Below are positions 1-12,230 of a stretch of DNA of 64,000 nucleotides, piece by piece. The stretch's first letter is position 1, and every line of letters starts with the position of its first letter. Position numbers and translations under genes: made by a program. Under the pieces are notes generated by a model. That model was not told where the DNA came from and made no database searches. It was given only the letters and a program-made list of their open reading frames with translations. The stretch comes from Dicaeum eximium (Eukaryota > Chordata > Aves > Passeriformes > Dicaeidae). The stretch covers positions 7,224,429 to 7,288,428 of the forward strand of contig VWZP01002845.1 in NCBI GenBank assembly GCA_013396995.1, written 5' to 3'.

Positions 1-2266
1 TTGCTCACCATGCCAAATTCATGCTGACCCTAGAACTGCTCTTTGTTTCCCACATTCACTTTCTCTCTTCTGCTTTCTTCACAGCCAATTTGACATCTCT
101 GGTGCAGGATCTCCGAGCATGACACATGTGGGAGGATCAATCCCAGCACCATAAGGGCAGTAGGCAGATGAGGATGCTGGGTATCTGCAGCAGTCCCTGT
201 GGGGATTTCACTGGCACTCCCAAGCTCACAGAGTCAGCTCTGGGGCAGCCTGGGCTGACCTACAGGAAATGGCACATGGGAGAAAGTTGTATGGCTCTTT
301 ACAATGTAAAGGCAATACTTTTCTATTTTCCAACATAAAAGTATCTAACATTCCTTTTAGCACTATCTTGATAATAAATAACTGATACTATTCCTGTTTT
401 GCATGACACCTGATATGCTGTTAAAACTCCACATTTTTACATGCTCACATACATCTAGTACAAAATCTTCTGTTAATATCGTCACCAGCTAAAAATTTTT
501 AGAGCTGCCACTGCTCATGTGAAAGCTTATTACAGTTTCAATCACCTGTGCTCTAACTGGCATTCCCATTAGAAAACCTGCTGATCCTATTTGAAAGGAC
601 GTCTAAAGATCTGAACACAAAAATAAACACATGGATACCTCAGAAAATGGTAATGGATTCACTTCTGTCCTTGATCACTTGAGTCACATTTCCCACTGAG
701 TTGCTTTTGTGGGACCAAGGGCAGAACTAATCTCAGTGAGTTTATATTAGAATAGCACTTAGATAAATAAACCAAGCTTGGGAGCAGTAGGTAATCAAAA
801 CTGAACACAGCACTACAGGAAAATGGAGACTCAGACGTAGTTTAATGCTGAAGACAGGCATGGCTTGCTCTCCTGGTATGTAATCTAATATCCTCTCCTA
901 AAGCTGGACAATAACAATATGTTTATTTAACCGTTTCACCAAGGCCTCCGCTTCCACATCGGGAGCGATGTCCTGACACTGGCATACGGAAAGAATTTCA
1001 AGGAAACGGAGTGATCATCCTTAAAGTCACCATAAAAAATGGTATGCACTTTCATCATTGTTCACATAAGGCACTGAACTTGCATTTGGCCACATGCCTC
1101 TTGAACTTGTCTTATTTTGAAGGCCATCTGTCACTTTTACACAATGCTTTATCAGCATTTGAGACATGCTCAATGTCTCAGCCCCTTCACTTCTACAGAA
1201 GCAAAAGCACTGGTCCAAACGAAATAATTAAAAATAATGAATTTTCATTTTGCTGAGAATAGATAATTTGTAGGGACCATCACACCTGTGAAACTTTCCA
1301 CTGTCTCAGGCACACTGTAATCAATGCACTCTGCAATAGGCACAATGTTCTCTCTGTTTACCTGACTTAAACCTGAAATGTCTACTTCTGAGGGGAAAAT
1401 ACAGATGGGATACTTGCTCAAGTTGTGCAGTGGACAAATCCCTTTGTAATTAAGGTGCACACTTGTGTTTCCCGCTATGAACAACGGAATGAAAAAATAA
1501 TTATAGTAATTTACCAAATAGGTTTACCAGGCTTTTGGAAATGGGTTCTAGGAAAATAAGGCTTGTGTTTGAAGATAAATTCCTTAGCTTTCACTCTGTC
1601 AACATGTAATAACAAGCTAATATCATACAAAAGAACAAAGAAGGTAAGCAAATCACATCTCACTCCAGAATTTTTGCCTTACAAAATAACATATTGTTCT
1701 TTTATATTGTAAATCAGAGTGCTGATTTCAAACAGTACTTCTAATAGGCTACTCTGAGACTGTAATCAAGTAGGATTTCTGAGAAGCTTTCTGTAAAAAC
1801 AAAATTGGTTAGAGTATATTTGAGAGCAAGCTCTAAAAGCAAAATGCTTTTGATCTAATAGCTGCTTGCAATACATAAGAAAATTGTTGGTTTGTTTTTT
1901 TCCAGAGCACAGTGTCCTAAGTCAAAAACCTCTTGGCTGTGCACTAAGGCAGTGCAATCACAGCCCAGCCTGCTCTTTGATGTCTGTACTGGTGCTGTAC
2001 AAGGTCTGTCACTGGGAATTTCAGCTCAGCACTTTGCTCAAAGAGGGGGCCTGCAGACACCACCCAGAAAACAATCTGGAACAGGAGTCCATTTTTGGAT
2101 CTTTCCTTGTCTTTCTTTTGACCTTTCAATGCCTAAACTTGGAAGTATTGGTACTGGAAAAGATTTATCATAAATTTGTTCTTGACATGGTGTGGCTCAC
2201 AGAGAGATTACTAACCCTTTGGCCAAGTAAAACTACCAAGTTTGAAAGTAATCCACATATTTTCAA
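1..2266. other. Noncoding stretch, nothing recognised
   Basis: AT-rich unique-looking sequence. I see no repeat family, RNA gene or coding exon. Pyrimidine-rich AG sites at about 92 and 1905 resemble splice acceptors, but no convincing donor follows. The open frames here are short and of non-protein-like composition. Confidence 0.5.
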
Positions 2267-2299
2267 AGTTTGTGTATCTTTTCAAAGGATACACAAACT
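2267..2299. repeat. Perfect 12-bp inverted repeat (hairpin)
   Basis: The arms 2267-2278 and 2288-2299 are exact reverse complements (AGTTTGTGTATC and its complement) around a 9-nt loop. The pairing does not extend beyond the arms, so it is too short for a microRNA precursor. No function is inferred. Confidence 0.85.
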
Positions 2300-4685
2300 C
2301 ATCATGGTATAATGTTGCCCTTATCCTCCCAGCATAAGAAGATGAGAAACCAACCCCCTCGGATGGTGCTGGACTAAGGGACACACACAGACACCAGTGT
2401 GCACCATACCTGGTGGAAATGTCAGACCTGATGGCAGGGTGAGGGCAGGGAGTGAGACAAGACTCCCAGGTTTCAATTCACTGGCATTTGGGATGAAGCC
2501 TGGACACAAGCCATCCAGCAGCCACCACTGCTGCAGGGAGAAAGAGGTTCACCAGCACTGCACAGAAAGGCCACTTGAGCATGGTCTGACAGGACAGGAG
2601 TCTGAAGCCTCTGCACTTTTCTATTTCATAGTTTTTTGTCTGCATATCTCCTACCCTCAGTCAGCAGTACAGGGTTTGCAGTGTACCCCAAGGAGTGCCT
2701 TGTTCTTCTGTCTCATTGTCTAAGAAGCTCCAATTGGGATATGCATGTAATTTTATGGATAAGACACTTCTGGAGATGACAATCACTGTTCCAAACACCA
2801 TCCAGGTAGTGGTGGGAAAACTACATGTCCAAATGCAGAGAACTAGCACCTCTGCTGCACCCATGCAGAACTGATGTTGGTGGCTTAATTAGGGAAATGT
2901 CATCACTAGTGCCAACTATGACTGCTAATGTTATTTCTTTTGATCTAACTCTCTGGGGATCTGGCCTGCCATGGCTTTGGTCTCACTTAGCTTTGGTCTC
3001 ACTTATCTAACCAGTAAGGTGTTGGTGGGTATCCATTTACATTATACTGCTTAAGTATAATGTTCCTTTTGATGGATTCCAGAGTTATGTAACAGACCAA
3101 ATCTGCAACTCCTCCTTGTATGATAAAGTACTTCTTTGCCTCAGTGTGGTCTTGGTCCTGGGAGTTGTTTTACATTGAATGTAAAAACTGTCCAGTGACA
3201 TCACTAAAATCCATATCTCCTATCATGTTAAAAGAAAATGAAGTATCAAAAGCAAACCTTTCAAAAACATTGATAATGGATGCCAGAATTTTCCACAAGG
3301 ATAAAGAATGCATTTAGGTTACTTCTGCATCAGCAGATGAGTATTCAGTGAGCTTCTCAGTTTGATAAGAGACAAGTTGCTTACTGGGTTCTCAGGATGT
3401 AAAACATATGAAACACCTCACTGAGCATCAAAGGTATCTGACAGAGAGTGGACCCTGTGGATAACCATGCCACAGCAGGACACAGTGCACTGCAGAGCTG
3501 CCAAAGGAACCACTGTGTCACTGATGTTGCCAGAGTAAGTGTCTGGAAAAAATATTTGGAGAAAACTTTGTTAAATCTCATGCTAACTGAAATGCTGGTT
3601 CTTTTATGCATTAAATTTCTGCTCTGTCTCATGTACAATACCAAATATTTACACTTCTACTGTTACATTTTCCTCCTACTACTTGCCTCCTTCCCTTCTT
3701 ATGGCATCTCATTTTTTAACTTAGGGACTCAAGAAACTGTCAAGAAAGGCACATGATCTGTATGACAGCAGGGTTGGTAGCCCTGAGTCCAGTTTAACTA
3801 AATTATGCCAGAAAACTTCTGTATCTAGAGATGTCCTGTTTGTGAGCTCATTTAAAAAAGACGCTAAAGAGGAGGTGTTCCTGTCCCATCAGTTTTATCC
3901 TGCACTGTCCCTTCCCAGTTTCACCTACATGCTCTAAAGCCATTGCACAGGGGAGTGGAGGTGGGTCAGCAGACTGCAGAAGAAGGCAGAGCAATCAGAC
4001 AGGCAATGATAGTTCTCAATGTGCACCTGAGACACATCAAACATTTGCACATTTCAGGAGCACAGCTGTGGAGATAAGATTCAATCTGGCTCTGAAATAT
4101 TTTATGTGAACCAAAACCACTGCCTAATAGGCTGAATAGGAAAGGGGTGATCAATCTAAATGGAATGAATTATGACACTGTCTTTCCAAATTCTCTGATG
4201 AAGTAAAACAGAAGCTCAGTCTTCTTCATTTTACTCATGGTCACGATTAATAACAACAACAATAACAACAATGTTATTCCTCAAGGTTCCTTCACATCTG
4301 GTGAACAATTTGCCATTTGTCACAAGTTAAAATGAAATTTGAAAATATTACAAAAATAAATGACAAGTATGCAAAATTGTAAAGGCGCCCACAGTTGCTG
4401 ACAAAAGCCATTTGCAATAGAAAGTTTTCATTGTTTTGTGAAACAAGTCAATAACATAATCACTAGAAAAGAAGATTCTGTGTATTTGGCACTGAAAAGG
4501 CTAAATACAGAAGTGGAATTTCTGGCATCCATAGCCCACCCTTCTCAGGCAGAGAAGAAACAATGTGATATCATGGAACCTTTAGAAGCAAAAAAGCCTA
4601 TAGAGTCTGATATAAATGCTGTCAGCTTGACTGCTTAAGATATGGGTAGAAGTCCCTGGGTCCTTCCACCTTCACAGCTGTTGTG
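2300..4685. other. Noncoding stretch with a 16-bp tandem duplication
   Basis: Unique-looking sequence. At 2974-3005 a 16-bp unit (GCTTTGGTCTCACTTA) is repeated twice head to tail without mismatch. A short interrupted (AAC)n run lies at 4248-4271. No gene or transposon was recognised. Confidence 0.5.
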
Positions 4686-4708
4686 TCAGATATGTGTGAC
4701 ATATCTGA
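4686..4708. repeat. Perfect 10-bp inverted repeat with 3-nt spacer
   Basis: TCAGATATGT at 4686-4695 is followed by GTG and then its exact reverse complement at 4699-4708. This is an AT-rich near-palindrome. It could be a chance structure. Confidence 0.85.
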
Positions 4709-7650
4709 TATGCTACACAATAGTAGCTTCACCACCCTTTTTTATTGTTATTATTATTCCACTTCCAATGCAGTGGTTGCAGAGAGCTCTGTGTGCCAGC
4801 TCCTGCTCAAAAGACAAATAAGCAAAATGGGCAGAGGGAAGGAGTCCTGCTGGCTGCTTGCAAAGTGGCAAGGGCAGAGCCAAGCTCCTTCTTCCTCTTC
4901 CAAGAGATGTACATAGAGCTGGGGGTCCTGTAGGAGCACCAGTGACAGGAAAGTTTGTGTATTTTCATTCTAGTTATTCGAAATAACAACTGAAAACCAA
5001 GCATGGTTTGCTCCTTTAAAACAAAATCTCCAGAATTAAATATTCCAGCTGTTTCAGGTCTTCAGCTCCACATCTATTAATTTAGAATGCACACAATGAT
5101 TTCTGCTCTTGCTTTTAGAGCCATCCTGTACCCTTAGCCTGCATACTTTTCCCATTCTCTGAGAAAACACAAATACCTCCAAGCTTTTGGAGTTTAGGAA
5201 TTCCTCAACTTGTGAAAGTCAGTTCTAAACAAAAACTCTTGGACTTTTTTTTCTATGGAATATAATCTCAATTCCCCACCACTTGCTCCTCTGCTTTATT
5301 CTAAGCATGTGAGCAGACTGTGTGCATTAAGGGAAATAGGCACATTTTTAGCTTTGAACTTACAAAGCAATTCTGTTGATTTCAACTGAAATTGAGCAGA
5401 ACTTTCAGGTTTTGAAGGAACTGGGTCTTCAAAAGAAATGGATAAGAATCAAAAGAAAAGAAGAAGCTGATCATCGACGTGAGTGTATGTTTGGTTGTGC
5501 TGAGACACCAGCAACTCACACCTGAGGAGTAGAGATGCATCACATTTTGTGAGTGATGAAGAGTGATCAAGGTCTAGGATTAGGCCATGATCTGAGACTT
5601 GGGAGATAAGAGATACCATTCCCAGAGATACCACTCAGCTGGCTATATGCCACTGAGAAAGGCAGCTAATCTTTCTGGGTTTCTGCTGCCTTCCTGGCTT
5701 TCTTTGGCCCTTCAGAGAGACTGCAAGTTATTCAGGTAGGTCCCATCAGCACATGCCTGTTTCAGGCACAAAGCAGCATTTCACTATCAAAACCAGTTAT
5801 CCTGCTGGTAAGGCTGTTTTTAAAGTATAAAAGACAAATATTTCAGAGCTGGGCAGTGCTAGCAGTGGTGCTCTGTACTAACAGCTCTCTTTGTGACTAT
5901 GCATTTTGACACAGTCTATAATTACATCATCCATCTCAGTGTTACCCTGTGGAGCCGCTGGTTTGTGCAGAGCATGGAACACAACTTCTCTGCTGCTCTC
6001 AGGGAACTTGGTGAGAAGAGATCTGGGGGGGGGTCCTCACTCTGGGGCCCGTCCCACACAGCTGAAACCTAAGTGACAGCATGCCATCACTACCTGGACT
6101 TCAAGGCCAGCAGTGGACCTCTTCCTAAATGAAAAGGGGACTGACAGAACAGTTCAGCTGGGGACCAGCCTCGTTGCCTTCTTGGCTGTGTTGCTTCTCA
6201 TCTTTTTAAATAGGGGAGGAAAACTCCCAAAGCTCCCAAAACTCCCAAAAATGTTTTTCAACATGATTTTGTGGGGGTTTTTTCTGATGCAATCTGCTTG
6301 AACATTTTTCTTGTATCCTGATTTCTGCCTCCAGACCTTTCATCTGCCCCATGGATCTGGGGGAAATCACAGATGTCTTGGCTCCTTTGCCTTGTCCATG
6401 CCCCTTAGAAGGCTGCATCTCTCATTTTAATTGCTACCTAATCTTACTTTACCCAGTCATTTTCTCTAAAAAAATGTTGAAGATGCCCTAGAATTGCTCC
6501 ATCCCAGTTCCCACCTCCCTAGCTTAACCAGATGTAGCAGTCCCAGGAAAAGAAACCATCTCCAAGTATCCCTGGCTGTGAGAGAAGACTGTGGACTTTC
6601 TGCTTGGGAACTGGAAATACATTTCCTGGGCATTCATAGCAACCACAAGAAATTTAAATTCACTCAGACCCCTACAGATTGTGCAGACTCTTATTACCAA
6701 GATCTGTGTCTGTGCTGGGCAGATGAAAGGTGATTTATGGCCCAGGAAAATGAGGGTGGGTTGCACTACAGCCCTACAGCTCAGACATCACCTTGCCAAA
6801 TTTAAGTATTTTCTTCTAAGCACAGGCTTGGAAGAAAATCCCAAATAACCAAATGAAAAAAACCAAGAAGAAAATACCCCAGGATCACTTTCTGCTGAAA
6901 ATGTATGTCTTTCTTCAGCCTTTTTTTCAGAAAAGGCTTGGTAGAATTCAAACCCTGTCCCAATTTTCAGCTTGATGCAGATGCCCAGCACAAACAGATA
7001 TCAATGGCAAAGTTTTGAGTAAATTAAGCTTGTATTGCACAATGACATAGCAGAGTCAGAAAAGCCTGTTGTGTTGCATCTGTTATTTGGTTCAATGTGT
7101 CTGACACCTGGAACGTTAAACTGCCATTCCGATTTTTTGTTAAATTTTTGTAAAATTAGATTTCTTGTGTGTTTTTTGTTTAAGATCTCTGAGGGAACAT
7201 TCACAGTCTTGGCAGCTTGTGCTGTCTCAGCTCTAGTAGTGCCCATATTTTGAGAGACAAAATGTACATTGATCATGCTGTGGATTCCTATTTCACCAGA
7301 TGCATTGTTTCAGGCCTTTGTGATTTCATACTGGATTTCATCTCTTCTGAAAAGAAAAGAGAGACATGTAAGAGAGGTTCAGGAACATTTTTCCCATGAA
7401 TATATTTGTCTAAAATATGATTAAAAGGGCCTGCTAGGGAGAAAATACAGTATATTTTCTTTTAAAAATTAACATGTGGTTACAGCTAGGTCAAAATTGA
7501 TTTTTGCATACTCAGTTTATTACATATTTCTAAGGACTTTATTTTTGTACTCGTTGAAGTAGCAGAGCAAAGGGACTCTGGCTTAATGGCTCTCAGGAAG
7601 AGATTTGGAATAAGAGCTTTGAAAACTTTCTTAATGATCCTGAGCTGCTG
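4709..7650. other. Noncoding stretch, nothing recognised
   Basis: Unique-looking AT-rich sequence with a 9-nt G run at 6025-6033 and a small cluster of CTCCCAAA repeats near 6225-6250. No repeat family, coding exon or RNA gene was identified on either strand. Confidence 0.5.
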
Positions 7651-7720
7651 CTTTTTTTTTTTTTCTCTCTAGACTAAGAAGCTGTGGAGATCAAAGATGA
7701 ATGGAGATGTTGGGGTGAGC
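7651..7720 (+). other. Candidate 42-nt exon bounded by strong splice signals
   Basis: A long T-rich tract (about 7651-7670) ends in TCTCTAG, a strong 3' splice site. Forty-two bases later (7673-7714) comes GTGAGC, a good 5' splice site. The block is a multiple of three and is open in one frame, reading TKKLWRSKMNGDVG; the other two frames contain stops. Seen directly: the signals and the spacing. Inferred: that it could be a small cassette exon of a protein-coding or long noncoding transcript. No family was recognised. Signals like these also occur by chance in introns, so this remains a weak call. Confidence 0.2.
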
Positions 7721-9960
7721 AGAAAGCAACTGTAATGTTTCCTTTTTGCATTCAGAAAAGTCAGATACTTGGACTGCTGTTGCAGAAATGAGGGAGGAAA
7801 ATTATAATGTCTCTCTATTCACTCAGAACCAATGGAAATCTGACTTGTGACTCTTCTCATATAGAAAATAGCCAATCTGTCAACAAAGCCCTACTTAATG
7901 AAATCCTTGTTTTCTGCTCCACATTGGCTTTTATATAAAAGTGTTGACTGACAAACTTATTTGGTGTTAGTTTAGGGGTTTCTTGGAAGGAAATAACTTG
8001 CCTGAATCACTTCTAAAAACCAACAAAATTAACAAAATACAAACCAACAACATTCAGAGGCGCGACTGGGCTAGCAGGGCTGCTCTGGATTGCATGGTTA
8101 CAGCCACTGAGTTCTCAGCACCAGAACACAGAGCAAAGGAAAGAAGGCACAACAGAAAACTATAAATACTACAGGTTAAAAAATGCTCTCTCCCCCTTCC
8201 TTTCTCTTCCTTTCTTTTCCTCGCATGTACTTTCCTCACACATACTTTGGCATTTATCTACCATGACAAGCCTCATTTCTCCTTTTAAAAGAATGCATAG
8301 ATGAGCTATGAATATTTGATCCTTTTTTAAACAAATATTTTGGCTTGACAAGTCACAGCAGATAAGGCTGCCCAGGATGGTAGCCAGCTGCTCAGGGGAG
8401 GGGGCGTAGGTAGAGCAGGGGCCAGCGTTGGAGGCAGCACCTTCCCCAGGCTGCTGCGTGGGGCAGGACATTACCCCACAGCCACGCTCCCATCCTGCTG
8501 CAGACCCTCAGCTCCTGCACAGCCTGCTCCAGAGCTCTGGGTGATCCTGCACATTGGTGCTGGGGACAATCCTGCCATGCCTGTGCCCCACTTCAGCAGT
8601 CCTGCTGCCTTCCGTGGGAATAGTCACAGCTTAGAGTCAAACACCTCCCCGTGTCCTTTCAGGACCGTGGTTTAGACAGCACATGATTCATGCTGGGGCT
8701 TTCAGGAGGTTTTTCTCTGTGTTACTGGGTAATTTAGCTGGCTGTAGTCAATTCAGATCAGCTGCTTTATAGAGAACCTACTCGTCTCACACCATCCATA
8801 CTGAAATTTAACAAATTAAATTAATAAAGGGCTTTTTGGGTACATCTGCATGGGTTTGTTCACATTGTGTTTCAAGCTTCATTTGCAAGGATACTGTAAT
8901 CTGCAGAAATCATTTCCAGGTATTCTGCTGTGCTGATGCTTTGAGCCAGTGACAAATACACTGATTTTCAAAAAATACCCACTTACATCTGTTTTTCACT
9001 AAAATTGTGAGCATCTGAACACTAAAATTCAGAGCATCTGAATGTTGTATTTGAATGATGGTACATGAACTTAGCTAAAGTCCTCCTTTTTTCTTGTTAA
9101 AAAAAAAAAGCTATTTATGCATATTTTTAATGGCATAATATAGGTGACTTTGGGGAATTTTATCTTGTCATTGAATTTCAATTTGAAGTAGTATTTTGGG
9201 GAAAAATCATTGGGTGAAATAATTAAGACAATAAAACTCTTGTTTCTTATTATTTTCCTTTTTCTACAGTTTTCATGATGGACAATCTAAAAAGAGCAGT
9301 ACCCATTTTCTTGATGAGGGGGAAAAAAACCCCAAAGTTAAAATAACAGATTAAATTTCATTTTCAAAAGCTCAGGGCAGGATTTTTTGCTATGCTCTAA
9401 GTTTGCATCATGAAGAAATAATAATGCAAGATTCACTGGAGATGGTACAGGGTGCCCTTGACTTCAGAAGTCTTTCCATTTGTCTCTGGAGGAGTACAGT
9501 TATTTACTGGGGAAATCTTTATGCTGAGGTACCTCTTTCCTGTATGCATTTTTTTTTGTAATACATATAATTATAGCAGCTTTTTGAACATTAGGCAGGG
9601 CTGAAAATTACTGATAAGCCCAGGAACAGGGAACAACTTAATCACTGCATTAAAAATCTTGTCTGGGACATTTCTTGATTTCCACAGAAGACTCCAGCAA
9701 AAGATTCATATCAATCCAGTTTCCAAATATTGCAACCCCCATCCTCAGCAGGGGGACAGTGCAATGTGGGCAGTGCTAATTAATCATAGCAGTGCTATGA
9801 ATATTCCAGAGTGTTTTTACTTTAGGTACATATACTCAGCCATTAGAGCCTGGACAATGCACTCTGAAGGGGCAAAGTCCCCTGAAATATTGCAGAATTC
9901 ATTGCAGCTCATGTATAGATTAGAGAACATCAGGACTAGGACTCAAATATTCTCCAGTGC
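7721..9960. other. Noncoding stretch with a GC-richer segment
   Basis: Mostly AT-rich unique-looking sequence. A GC-richer segment at about 8385-8660 stands out but is CpG-poor, and I could not match it to any repeat or exon. No gene was recognised. Confidence 0.45.
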
Positions 9961-9975
9961 AAAAAAAAAAAAAAA
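9961..9975 (+). repeat. Poly(A) run, 15 A
   Basis: Fifteen consecutive A residues, followed two bases later by AATAAAAAG. The sequence upstream (9659-9960) shows no recognisable processed pseudogene, so this is recorded as a simple homopolymer. Confidence 0.8.
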
Positions 9976-12109
9976 CCAATAAAAAGTTTGCAGCCCATAA
10001 ACAGTAAAAGTGTCACAGAAATACACTTCTCTTTGCTGCACTGTTTGGGGAGCTTGTGTGGAAAGATGGTGGGATTGGTGTGAGAATGTGCTTTTTAGAA
10101 TATGTAGTATACATTCCTTTGTATAAGGCTTCCACAGATGAAAGTGCTCATGGTAATGTACCCCTGTGACATTCTGTTTGAAAATATTACTCTTTCTTCA
10201 AAGAAGAGAAAGGGAGAAGCTGTAGCTTTAAATTGTATGAGCATGGGAAAATCAGACATGGTAATAAAAGTGGATGTTTGAATGTGTCAGATAAAATTTA
10301 TTAGATAGGGGTCTCCAGCTCAGTGCATTCCTATGCAAAATTCTTGGTCAGCTGCCAGAAAGTGAATTCGGAGCACTAGCACAGTAGAAAATATTTATAT
10401 TGGTGTAAGGCTGCTGGCTGTGATATGCTTCTGCTCTTTTAAAATAGCTTGCCACAAATTCAGAGACGTCAATAGAGGTCAAACTGTAGGGAACTACACA
10501 ATTTAATGAATCAATTATATGCTTCTAGACAATCAGTAATACCATTGTGGAAAAAATAAATTATTAACATGTGAAAATAATTCTGCAACAACACATACAG
10601 TAGCAATCAGGGTTATGTTTCTAAAAACATTCAGTCAATCTAATTATTTTCCCAGTAAACTCAGCACAACAGAATCTCTTTTGTTTTGTCCTCTTTTTTT
10701 TTTTTTTTTTTTGAGCATTATCTCCAGTATGAATGACTGTGTGAAGACATTCCTCAGCACAACTCAGCTCTGGCTTCACTGAGATACTACTGTCAGATCA
10801 CATTTCATTAAAACTGAGCCCATGAAGAAGAATGTTAAATAATTTCCAAATATATTTGATTGCTTTTACTTGAAGAAGGCTCACACTTTATACCAGTGGT
10901 AAGTTCTATTTGCAATGAGTAGGGCTACCTCAAGATTATTTTCTTTTTGCATCTGAATTTTGGCCCGAATTCTGATAGTACCTTTGCAAGATTTTTCTAA
11001 AACAGTCCCATTTGAAGGAGGCATATTATCCTCCACACACAGCTTTGGCACAAAGAGCTGCCTGGAGCAATATTTCCCTGAGGCAGGTTCTCTCTTCCCC
11101 ATGATTTGCTTGTGCCTGTAGCAGCTGTGGATACTTCCCTTGAAATTTAAGGGAAAAAATCCCTGCCCTAGCTCAGCCTCCTGCCCAAAGCTGCTTTGCT
11201 GTGCCACAGGAACCAGATGTCTCTGGTTTTGGTGTGGTCTCACGGGGTGAGTATGAACAGGCAGAGGTAGAGCAGTGCTAATAGGCAGCAACTGAATTGC
11301 TATTTCTCCAAGGAACAGTGACACAAAATAGAAGGCTGACCCTAAACTTATTTAATCTTAGCCAATTTTGCTCTCAAAAAATTAAATCAAATCCACATAT
11401 CAAGCATCTAATAAACACTGAGGCTTCAACTATTCTTTCCTAATATGTATTTTTTAACTATGATCCTGCAGGCAAAATGGCAAAATAATTCCTTGTTTAT
11501 TTGGGCTTTTGACGACACTTGATCCTTGAGAATTTATCTTTTAACAACAGGAAAAATAGAAGATCAATATAATGTCTTGATTACTCCGCCAGTTTTAGAG
11601 CAGAATGCTCTTTTCATTTTCAGTTTTGATTTCCAGAGAAATCATACTTCTTTTGGTTTACTAAGATGCTCACCTCAAATCTCCTCTTCTTAATATTAAG
11701 CAGGGCAGAAAAAAATTTTGCAGCATCAACCTGAGATTCCACAGAGAATTTGATTCAGTCAGACTAACAGCTGTTTGGTGAATTTAAACTAATCACAGTT
11801 TCCCATTCATTCAGATTCTGCAATTTAAGAAAATATCCAGCTAACTCTCAATTAAAACTAACATATTCACTTCACAGAAATTTTGGAAATGCACTAGTCA
11901 AACACAAACTAAGGGCCATGTCCCACATCTGGTTCTCAAGTTTTGGAAGAAAGGTTTAAGTTTTCACAGAGGTTGAAAGGACCATGCAAAAATAGAACCT
12001 GGAGATATATATAAATAGAGAAACTGGACTGAATAATAAATCAACTACTCTCCTTAAGCACATTACTAAGTCAATATTAATACATCAAATGAAAAATGAA
12101 TCTATAATA
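9976..12109. other. Noncoding stretch with a T19 run
   Basis: AT-rich sequence with a run of 19 T at 10694-10712. The segment at 10881-11324 has a 147-codon open frame on the minus strand with no recognisable domain; it is probably fortuitous. No repeat family was recognised. Confidence 0.5.
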
Positions 12110-12230
12110 AAATCATAGAATAGCTCGGGTTGGAAGGGATCTCCAAAGACCATCTTGAAAAATAATGCCACTGATGGGAATGGAACTCACATCTAACACC
12201 ATTGGATTTTGCTGGACTACGTCACAAAGA
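12110..12230 (-). mobile_element. Short element with CR1-type tail; possible tRNA-headed SINE
   Basis: On the minus strand the element ends in the avian CR1-like 3' tail: CCCTTCCAACCCGAG, then TATTCTATGATTTT, at about 12110-12145. Upstream on that strand (about 12160-12225) the sequence has a T-arm-like GAGTTCCATTCCC preceded by GGTGTTAGA and an A-box-like stretch. That is the order expected of a degraded tRNA-derived head joined to a CR1 tail. From established knowledge, zebra finch carries a SINE (TguSINE1) with a tRNA-Ile-related head and a CR1-like tail. The assignment to that type is my inference; the tail alone would also fit a truncated CR1. The right boundary is approximate. Confidence 0.5.

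Noticed and set aside
1866..2312. 148-codon frame after a TTTTTTTCCAG site
   Set aside because: The acceptor is plausible, but two other frames are also open in part, there is no donor, and the composition is not protein-like.
6025..6033. G9 run as a quadruplex
   Set aside because: Only one long G run with few neighbours; it lacks the four spaced runs needed.
9659..9975. Processed pseudogene ending in the A15 run
   Set aside because: The upstream sequence matches no gene that I recognise and has no target-site duplication that I can see.
10881..11324. 147-codon minus-strand frame
   Set aside because: No recognisable domain, no flanking splice sites, and a non-ATG upstream edge; taken as chance.
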